Virus record (IMG/VR): IMGVR_UViG_3300037189_027540
Span: 1-64,000 of that record
Direction: 5' to 3' (one strand)
Origin: a virus
Length of the DNA: 64,000 bases
The position numbers and the translations under genes were made by a program. This document shows, in pieces, positions 58,097 through 64,000 of the stretch (within the stretch, counting starts at the first letter, position 1; each line of letters begins with the position of its first letter). The notes beneath the pieces were generated by a model that saw only the letters and a list, made by a program, of their open reading frames with translations, had not been told where the DNA came from and ran no database searches.

Positions 58097-59677
58097 ATGC
58101 GGGCTATCATCGTCGATAACAAATGGGTTTATTTCGACAACGTAACCGTGTCAGAAGAAGAGATCTTGTGGAATGAGTTCAGCGTCTCCAGACCGAATGC
58201 TTACATTGATCCTAACCAGATGTCTCAATGGGATGGGGTATTTCGTAAGTATAATAGGGCTAAGAAAAGGGTCGCATTTCCGTTTCTGGGTAAAGTGAAA
58301 AAGCTTGCGGCGAAGCATGGCTTTCCGTTAGACATTGACGACCAGAGGAATTTAGAACGCAAGCTGTTCAAGATCGGTCATGACCATTTACCTGGGATTA
58401 AGCTAGAGCAGTACCAAATCGAAGCGACGGAAGCCGCGCTGAATGCAGAATGTGGCGTAATCAACGTACCAACCGGTGGTGGCAAAGGTGAATTGGTTTG
58501 CGCTATCGTCAAAGCGCTAGATTGTACTACTGTCATTTTGGCCGACCAAACGATCGTAGTTGATCAATTGAAAGCACGGCTAGAACTACGTGAGGTATCG
58601 GACACCGTTGGTATGTTCTATGCAGGTAAGAGGCCAAACGGAGAGACAGTAGTCGTTGGATCTATCCAATCTCTAACAAAGGTAAGCAAACCTCCTCAGC
58701 CGCCGTCAAAAGCTCATTGCGAGGATGAAGATGAATATAATCGCAAGGTTAAGCAATGGGAAAGATCTTATAAAGGATTTAAGACTCGGCAAAAAACCGC
58801 TAAATCGTTGCTTCAATATGTTGAAAAAGCAGACTGCCTAATAGTAGATGAGGCAGATAGAGCAGTTAGTGACCCATGGAAAGTTTTATTCAGGTCGCAC
58901 TTCAAGGGGAGCAGACGCTATGGATTTAGCGGAACTCCGACCGATCCGGCTAAGCCCGTAGAAGCTATGGTTCTTGAAGAACATCTAGGCCCTATAATCT
59001 ATACAGCGGAACGCAAGAAGTTGACTGAATTGGGACGAATTATACCATGCAAATACTATAGCATGTGTTTTGGCTTAGATGGAAGCATTAAGAACAGTAC
59101 CACTTACGATCAAGCTTATAATGAATTCATGGTGGAAAATAACGCTTTTCATAATGACATCTTGAAGTTAACGACAGCGATCCTAAAACGTAACAGCACA
59201 GATGGAGTGTTAATTTTAGTGGAGCGCGAGGCTTTAGGCAACAACTTATTAGCATTGTTTAAAGCCAATGAAATTGACACAGAGTTTATCTTCGGTAAAA
59301 CTAACCACAAGCAACGGAAGATAGCGCTCAGCAGATTTGAGCAACGTGAGATCAGGGTTATTATAGGCGGTAAAATACTGAATCGTGGCCTAGACTTAAA
59401 AGGCGGTACTGAACACTTGATATTAGCTACTGGAGGTAAGCTAGCCACGGATTTCATTCAAAAGGTCGGCCGTGCGGTTCGACTTAATTCGGTAGGCAGC
59501 AGCAAAATCTACGATTTTTATTTCCGGTGTAATAAATACCTATATCAACATTCAAAAGCTCGATTAAAAGCTATTGTTGACATGGGTTACGAATCAATAG
59601 TTGCATTTCCTGGTGGTACGATCGATGGAAGCGAACTCATCAGAAGAAGATTCAGTTTTAAATTTAAGTCCAAGTGA
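58097..59677 (+). CDS. uvsW: UvsW-like SF2 DNA helicase
   Basis: An ATP-dependent helicase for branched DNA, like T4 UvsW, which resolves R-loops and recombination intermediates. Motifs in order: Q-motif region LEQYQIEATEAAL, Walker A VPTGGGKGE (about 124-132), motif Ib VVGSIQSL, Walker B LIVDEADRA (248-256), motif III GFSGTPTDP, and motif VI FIQKVGRAVRL near the C-terminus. Walker A ends GKG rather than the common GKT/S, a deviation that could affect ATP handling. At 526 aa it is close to T4 UvsW. It overlaps the next gene by 53 nt. Confidence 0.88.
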   Translation: MRAIIVDNKWVYFDNVTVSEEEILWNEFSVSRPNAYIDPNQMSQWDGVFRKYNRAKKRVAFPFLGKVKKLAAKHGFPLDIDDQRNLERKLFKIGHDHLPGIKLEQYQIEATEAALNAECGVINVPTGGGKGELVCAIVKALDCTTVILADQTIVVDQLKARLELREVSDTVGMFYAGKRPNGETVVVGSIQSLTKVSKPPQPPSKAHCEDEDEYNRKVKQWERSYKGFKTRQKTAKSLLQYVEKADCLIVDEADRAVSDPWKVLFRSHFKGSRRYGFSGTPTDPAKPVEAMVLEEHLGPIIYTAERKKLTELGRIIPCKYYSMCFGLDGSIKNSTTYDQAYNEFMVENNAFHNDILKLTTAILKRNSTDGVLILVEREALGNNLLALFKANEIDTEFIFGKTNHKQRKIALSRFEQREIRVIIGGKILNRGLDLKGGTEHLILATGGKLATDFIQKVGRAVRLNSVGSSKIYDFYFRCNKYLYQHSKARLKAIVDMGYESIVAFPGGTIDGSELIRRRFSFKFKSK

Positions 59678-60569
59678 AGTACCGATGCGACGTCACTATT
59701 TCAAAAACGAAATAGTGGAGTGGGAGCTAACTCAATACTTGTGGACAGGTTGTACTAGCGTAGCTCTCAGAGATAGAATCATGGCTAATGCGTCTGAATT
59801 GATCAGACAGGTCATTAGGAAGCAAGGACTACATCAGATATATCCTGGTCAAGACGATAGCAGCTTCGGTGATCTGTTAACCACTGGCTGGATGCAGATA
59901 GAAAAAACACTGTATAAATACAGAGCTAGGCCTCACTGTCGTAAGTGTTTTCATCTTGACCGGCCAAATGATAGTATAATCTATGATCCGGGCACTAAAG
60001 AGTATGGTATAAAGACGCTCTATCAGGTCTTCAAGGAATTCAAGCGTTGTAAGAAGTGTAGCACCAGGCTACATTACGAACCTATTATTGAACCAGTGCA
60101 AGGCTTATTCGGCGGGTCTGACACAATACTATTTCGCGGGATGAGCAAAGTCTTTAATATGTGGAGTCAGATATCAAGGACGGTGATCTTAGCTTACATT
60201 AAGAAAGAAGGGCGTGATCGTAAAAACTCTCACTCTTATATCAATCACCTTAATAATAAATCCAAGCCATTAAATGATGTGTTGTTTCGGTTCGTGCAGG
60301 AAGCCCGTCAGGTTTGCATGTATAACAAGGAATATCTTGCTATTATCGATGCGCTTGAATATCTGGTCTTACATGATTTTAAACCATATGATGGTTTAAT
60401 TGGTAAGTTGATGGAGCGTTCTAAATTAAACCGAGCAACCGTCGCTGGTTTTCTAAGATTTGTGAAGTTAAACAGCTTCGATTTTACTGATTCGCCAATC
60501 AATAGGACTATTAAAGACTTTAAGCTGGATCGGCGTGGGGATGCTAAAGACGCTGAAGATGAATCATAG
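59625..60569 (+). CDS. T4 gp55-like late sigma factor with zinc-ribbon insert
   Basis: A minimal sigma factor for late transcription. Region 2-like segments are SFGDLLTTGWMQIEKTLYKY (about 80-99) and SKVFNMWSQISRTVILAYIK (about 174-193), equivalent to the core-binding and -10 recognition helices. Between them is an insert with two CxxC knuckles, HCRKC and RCKKC (Cys105/108 and Cys142/145), likely binding zinc. A canonical region 4 is absent, as in gp55. Start at ATG 59625; the frame is open to 59601. Its position between uvsW and terminase supports a late-gene role. Confidence 0.75.
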   Translation: MEANSSEEDSVLNLSPSEVPMRRHYFKNEIVEWELTQYLWTGCTSVALRDRIMANASELIRQVIRKQGLHQIYPGQDDSSFGDLLTTGWMQIEKTLYKYRARPHCRKCFHLDRPNDSIIYDPGTKEYGIKTLYQVFKEFKRCKKCSTRLHYEPIIEPVQGLFGGSDTILFRGMSKVFNMWSQISRTVILAYIKKEGRDRKNSHSYINHLNNKSKPLNDVLFRFVQEARQVCMYNKEYLAIIDALEYLVLHDFKPYDGLIGKLMERSKLNRATVAGFLRFVKLNSFDFTDSPINRTIKDFKLDRRGDAKDAEDES

Positions 60570-60597
60570 AAAATATACAGTGGTAAGGAGTGCTCCC

Positions 60598-61119
60598 ATG
60601 TCAGATCACTGGATTGAGTCGAAAATAGACACTGGCAAGTGTACAACTAGCGACATTGACGCTTTAATCTCTGAATCTTTAGAGAAAGCGATCAAGGACC
60701 GCATTAATAGCAGAACGGTTGTTTCAGCGCCAGAGACCAACCATAAAGATAATGCTACTGGCCACAATGCTTTAAGCACTGGCGGAATTGCCGTTGGTCG
60801 ACGGATTTTGCCGTCTCGTAAGCCGATCCACAAAATGTCGCATGGTAGATCGAAGCATGCACACGATAAGAGCACCAAGACTCAACGTGAGAATGCAGCG
60901 AAAGCACGTGGAGAGAGCATGGGTTCTAGGCGTATCAAAATACCTCTTATGTGCGCTATAGAATCGATTAAAGCGATTCGTAAAACTGGTAACATGCGCC
61001 TATTGCACGAAATGGCGCAGGAAGAGCCGATAGCCCAGATATTAAGAGAGCTAGCAGTAAGTGAAAACGATAATTATTATTTGAAGGCCGTTTTTGGCAA
61101 CGAACATTTCGGTGACTGA
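60598..61119 (+). CDS. Basic hypothetical protein ahead of the terminase genes, 173 aa
   Basis: A strongly basic middle part (SRKPIHKMSHGRSKHAHDKS, TKTQRENAAKARGESM) suggests nucleic-acid contact, followed by a helical C-terminal domain (AIESIKAIRKTGNMRLLHEM). No family is recognised. ATG 60598 has AAGGAG about eight nt upstream; the frame is open upstream but overlaps the sigma factor. It overlaps the small terminase start by one base (TGATG), so it may assist packaging. Confidence 0.65.
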   Translation: MSDHWIESKIDTGKCTTSDIDALISESLEKAIKDRINSRTVVSAPETNHKDNATGHNALSTGGIAVGRRILPSRKPIHKMSHGRSKHAHDKSTKTQRENAAKARGESMGSRRIKIPLMCAIESIKAIRKTGNMRLLHEMAQEEPIAQILRELAVSENDNYYLKAVFGNEHFGD

Positions 61120-61628
61120 TGTCTGACCCAGAAAATTTAGATGATCTAATTAATGAGTTAAAATCGCCCGGTTTGGTTAGCAAACCAATCGAAGAACCGC
61201 TTCGTCATTTGGATAACAGACCTACTGTCGAAATAATGGGTTCAGCTCAAGCTGCGCAAGCTCCTGTCGATGTTAAGAAATATTTAGATCAATTAGATCT
61301 CGTAACAGATGAAGTGCTTCAATCATGTAGATCTGACCGACAGGAAGCACAAGATACCATTAACTTGATTCGCGAAGAGATCGCAAAAGACATTGCACGT
61401 GGCCAATCACCCGGCAGATTGCTAGAATCATTGGTCACTGCTGTGGAAGTGAAGTCGGGCATTAATGGTACCGCCGTGAAAATGTTAGAGACTGCTGCTA
61501 AGACGCTAGCTGCCACCAAGGCTACATTAAATGTCAATAATATAAGTGTCAGTGGTAATAACGCAGCCAACATGGTCGATGCAGATCTGACCAAGCTTCT
61601 AGCTGACACGCAGGAGTTTCAGTATTAA
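61119..61628 (+). CDS. Terminase small subunit, T4 gp16-like
   Basis: The small terminase recognises DNA and stimulates the packaging motor. The central segment SPGRLLESLVTAVEVKSGIN followed by GTAVKMLETAAKTLAATKAT is typical of gp16-like proteins in T4-like phages: two helices of the oligomerisation core. The N-terminus is acidic and the C-terminus Asn/Asp-rich (LNVNNISVSGNNAANM). Length of 169 aa matches T4 gp16 (164 aa). The large terminase gene follows with overlapping coding, as expected. Confidence 0.8.
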   Translation: MSDPENLDDLINELKSPGLVSKPIEEPLRHLDNRPTVEIMGSAQAAQAPVDVKKYLDQLDLVTDEVLQSCRSDRQEAQDTINLIREEIAKDIARGQSPGRLLESLVTAVEVKSGINGTAVKMLETAAKTLAATKATLNVNNISVSGNNAANMVDADLTKLLADTQEFQY

Positions 61629-63627
61629 GATTTCATCGACGCAGCGTGAAGTGATCAAACGATGTCGAGATTCATGCTTATGGTTTCTGAATGCATTTGG
61701 TAAGATAAAGCATCCTTCAGCTGGCATGTTACCTTTTACTCCATTTAAATATCAGCAGAGAGCTATACAGTCATTCCGAGAGAATAAATTAAATATCTTT
61801 AGAAAATGTCGTCAGGCTGGAATCAGTAAGATAAGCGGAGCATTTGCGCTCTGGTTTGCAATGTTTAATAATTATAAAACCATATTGATTGTCTCAAGGA
61901 AAAACGACGATGCTATGAGCTTCCTGAGGGAGCATATAGTCTTTCTGTATGAAAACTTGCCAGAATGGATGCAAGAGCTTTGGAAGCCTATAAAATTAAA
62001 TGAACACGAAATCATATTCCCTAATAATAGCAAGATAACGAGCTTAACCAGCCATCCGGAAGTATTGAGATCACACGCATCATCGTTGAACATTATTGAC
62101 GAAGCGGCGTTTATTCAAGGCATGGATGTAATGTGGGCTGCAGGCTGGCCTACGTTGCAACATGGTGGCCGTGTCATATGCATTAGCACCACCGCTGGTG
62201 TAGGCGGGTGGTACTGGTCCACGTGGACGGACGCAGAACAACGCATAAATGGATGGAACCCCATTAGTATTAATTGGTGGGATATGGACTGGGCTATAGA
62301 ATATAAAGACCAATTGTCAAACGATTTTAAGAGGATAGCGCCAACCGATAATCTTGTCAACTGCGATAACCAATTAATCGACGTTTCACAGTTTGGCAGG
62401 TTAAAGTTAGACCCCATGAAATATGGCCCCAAGTGGAGCCCCTGGCTAGAAGACCAATATAGAGCGCTACAAGAGCAAGGTGAGGGGTGGAAGTTCGAGC
62501 AGGAAATATTAGCTCATTTTGTAGGCAGTGGCGGTACCGTCCTGGACAAAAGCGTGCTATCTTATATGGGTGACTGCGTCCAGAAGCCAGATGAGAAGGT
62601 CAAGGGGATACAGGTTTATGTAAATCCAGCGAGTAATGAAGAAGAAGATATGGATTTCGAATTTGACTCAGAAGATGAAGGATTTTGGATTTGGAAAAAG
62701 CCGGTCCTTACTATACCGGAGCGTAGACGCAGTGGGATATTGTTAAATCCGACTATCCCAGCTCACAGTTACGTTATGGGCGTGGATATGGCGACGGGTA
62801 AGGGCCGTGACTACAGTGCGATAGAAATCTTCGATGTCGATACTAGGGAGCAAGTGGCAGAGTTCATGGCTAGAGTGCTTCCCAGAGAATTCGTAAAATA
62901 TATCGATCGTATAGGCAGATACTTCAATTGCGCGTTAGCTGTGGTGGAACGGAATAACGGGGGCGATATAATCATCGATCAGCTCAGATATGACATACAA
63001 TATCCGCGGTTGTGGCGGCGTAAGGATCTAAATGATAAGCCTACACCTGGTGGAGCTAGTCGTAAGCGCCAAAAAGCAATGAAGGTAGCCGCTTACGGTT
63101 TTGCTACTACAGGGAGCAGCAAAGCGTCACTCAATAAATTATTGATGGATCACTTCCGCACCAATGGTGAGGAGGGATATACGATTTATTCCGAGCGATT
63201 ATATAAACAATTTCAAACGTATGTTCGTAAACGTGATAGAATGGGCAGAGATACTATGAGAACAGAGGCTGAAGAAGGTTCAGGTAATCACGACGACTTG
63301 GTTATTGCGACCGCTTTGGCTATGGTAGGTCTTGCTGATGCTGGTTTCTCAGATAGCTCAGGCTTGATGCCTGTGAATGGCGGTTTGGATTTTAAGAGCC
63401 CACTAGGGTCTATTATACAAAAAGATGTGTCTAAGGCGGCTTTGCAGAAAAGCATCCTCGAATCCGGAATGGGTGTAATGATGCCGATAGCTTTGGCTCC
63501 CACTGATTTCCCTGATATAGCAGCGTCTCGCGCTATTGATGCCTTCACGCTGCAGCTAGGTGCTATTCCGATCTCACAAGGTCGACCAGTAATTACTCCA
63601 CCCAAATATTTTAAAAGAGATGAATAA
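61624..63627 (+). CDS. Terminase large subunit, T4 gp17-like
   Basis: The ATPase-nuclease motor that packages DNA into the prohead. Numbered from GTG 61651: Walker A CRQAGISK (53-60), Walker B LNIIDEAAF (146-154) and the coupling motif CISTTAG. The nuclease has Asp379 in MGVDMATGKG, Glu433 in AVVERNNGG and Asp548/549 in GNHDDLV. Homology-like sequence (ISSTQREVIKRCRDS) begins before that GTG, and GGAG (61613-61616) is correctly spaced only for ATT 61624, so I infer a rare ATT start overlapping the gp16-like stop. GTG 61651 is the conservative alternative. Confidence 0.9.
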   Translation: MKISSTQREVIKRCRDSCLWFLNAFGKIKHPSAGMLPFTPFKYQQRAIQSFRENKLNIFRKCRQAGISKISGAFALWFAMFNNYKTILIVSRKNDDAMSFLREHIVFLYENLPEWMQELWKPIKLNEHEIIFPNNSKITSLTSHPEVLRSHASSLNIIDEAAFIQGMDVMWAAGWPTLQHGGRVICISTTAGVGGWYWSTWTDAEQRINGWNPISINWWDMDWAIEYKDQLSNDFKRIAPTDNLVNCDNQLIDVSQFGRLKLDPMKYGPKWSPWLEDQYRALQEQGEGWKFEQEILAHFVGSGGTVLDKSVLSYMGDCVQKPDEKVKGIQVYVNPASNEEEDMDFEFDSEDEGFWIWKKPVLTIPERRRSGILLNPTIPAHSYVMGVDMATGKGRDYSAIEIFDVDTREQVAEFMARVLPREFVKYIDRIGRYFNCALAVVERNNGGDIIIDQLRYDIQYPRLWRRKDLNDKPTPGGASRKRQKAMKVAAYGFATTGSSKASLNKLLMDHFRTNGEEGYTIYSERLYKQFQTYVRKRDRMGRDTMRTEAEEGSGNHDDLVIATALAMVGLADAGFSDSSGLMPVNGGLDFKSPLGSIIQKDVSKAALQKSILESGMGVMMPIALAPTDFPDIAASRAIDAFTLQLGAIPISQGRPVITPPKYFKRDE

Positions 63628-63644
63628 ATGTTGATTCAGCTAAC

Positions 63645-63659
63645 TTAATGCAGCATTAA
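63645..63659 (+). terminator. Weak hairpin after the large terminase
   Basis: TTAATG-CAG-CATTAA, a 6-bp stem with three-base loop, 18 nt after the terminase stop. The stem is AT-rich and lacks a T tract, so termination is only a possibility. A second inverted repeat (CCCATGATG/CATCATGGG, 63717-63746) lies inside the end of the convergent gene and may take part. Confidence 0.3.
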
Positions 63660-63699
63660 ACTATCATAGATCTTTGAAGCTAAATTGAATCGAGTTAGA

Positions 63700-64000
63700 T
63701 CAGAATGCCACTATAGCCCATGATGTTAAGCAATTGCCATCATGGGTATTAAACCATTTCTTATTAAATTTCACGAGCGATTCTTTTAATTCTCCTAAAA
63801 CAGGGCAGTTATAGATGATTTTTCGAGGTTCAAAGCCTTTAACTAGAACGTAATGACCATCTATTAAGCATATAATTGGTAATTTTCGAGCTACGAAATA
63901 TTTTAATAGATGTATAGTCATGTTTCCTGCTACGACTTGTAAACCTTTTTCTCTTAAGAAGCTTTCGATGGTTCGAATTTGGACTCCATCAACGGCATTG
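63700..64000 (-). CDS. C39-like cysteine peptidase, partial (N-terminus outside window)
   Basis: The frame runs from the right edge to TGA at 63700. IICLIDGHYVLVKGFEPRKI contains the catalytic-His segment of C39-like (papain-fold) peptidases, and the end FNKKWF...SWAIVAF matches the usual final W...AIV strand. The catalytic Cys would lie beyond the window. Family members cleave peptide leaders or act on cell-wall peptides. The usual acidic residue after the His strand (D-P) is replaced by NCP. A fragment of a close relative is at 33393-33464. Confidence 0.65.
   Translation of the reverse strand, partial: NAVDGVQIRTIESFLREKGLQVVAGNMTIHLLKYFVARKLPIICLIDGHYVLVKGFEPRKIIYNCPVLGELKESLVKFNKKWFNTHDGNCLTSWAIVAF

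Noticed and set aside
61872-63605. Minus-strand frames opposite the large terminase
   Set aside because: Terminase ATPase and nuclease motifs support the plus strand; the antisense products have no features.
1-64000. Insertion sequences, integrase or attachment sites
   Set aside because: No transposase- or integrase-like protein or terminal repeat pair was seen; the only mobile elements recognised are the two inteins.

Overview
This window looks like part of the genome of a large T4-like tailed phage (myovirus type), probably from an aquatic environment. The strongest markers sit at the right end in T4-like form: a UvsW-type SF2 helicase (58097-59677), a gp55-like late sigma factor (59625-60569), a gp16-like small terminase (61119-61628) and a gp17-like large terminase (61624-63627). 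No rRNA, tRNA, CRISPR array, IS transposase or photosynthesis gene was recognised, so the host is unknown. By eye the G+C content is in the low to mid 40s, with one clear mosaic patch at about 30.0-33.4 kb.

Layout. 1-4.2 kb: a methyltransferase, an SDR epimerase and two glycosyltransferases. 4.3-7.4 kb: a large virion-type protein, a small membrane protein and a second methyltransferase. 7.5-13.2 kb: a fused thymidylate kinase-dUTPase, large hydrophilic proteins of unknown function and an orphan DNA cytosine-C5 methyltransferase. 13.2-18.5 kb: two related collagen-like fibre proteins. 18.6-27 kb: a trypsin-like protease, a PD-(D/E)XK nuclease, small virion-like proteins, a sulfotransferase, a Nudix hydrolase, a GDPD-like protein, a cupin and a GT-A glycosyltransferase. 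27-30 kb: a five-gene co-directional cluster holding a Cys-containing peptide, a radical SAM/SPASM protein, an unknown protein, a NucS/EndoMS-like nuclease and an HExxH metallopeptidase. 30-33.4 kb: a mosaic patch with a frameshifted AT-rich surface protein. 33.4-47.4 kb: an adhesion region with two proteins carrying about 12 LamG-like modules joined by Thr-rich linkers, interrupted by two glycosyltransferase genes. 47.5-52.2 kb: a sigma-70 factor, a methyltransferase, ThyX and another glycosyltransferase. 53.2-57.6 kb: a class II ribonucleotide reductase interrupted by two inteins. 57.6-64 kb: helicase, late sigma factor and packaging genes, then a C39-like peptidase cut by the window edge.

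How the genes fit together. Ribonucleotide reductase, dUTPase, ThyX and thymidylate kinase form a nearly complete phage-encoded route to dTTP precursors. The two sigma factors imply staged transcription, and a recurrent A/T box (GAATATATAA-like) upstream of several genes is a candidate promoter. Six glycosyltransferases, a sulfotransferase, three small-molecule-type methyltransferases and an epimerase lie among very large Thr-rich adhesins, which suggests (inference) that virion fibres or the host surface are glycan-modified. The most novel-looking element is the 27.0-30.0 kb cluster, which has the layout of a RiPP (modified peptide) biosynthesis locus in a phage genome.
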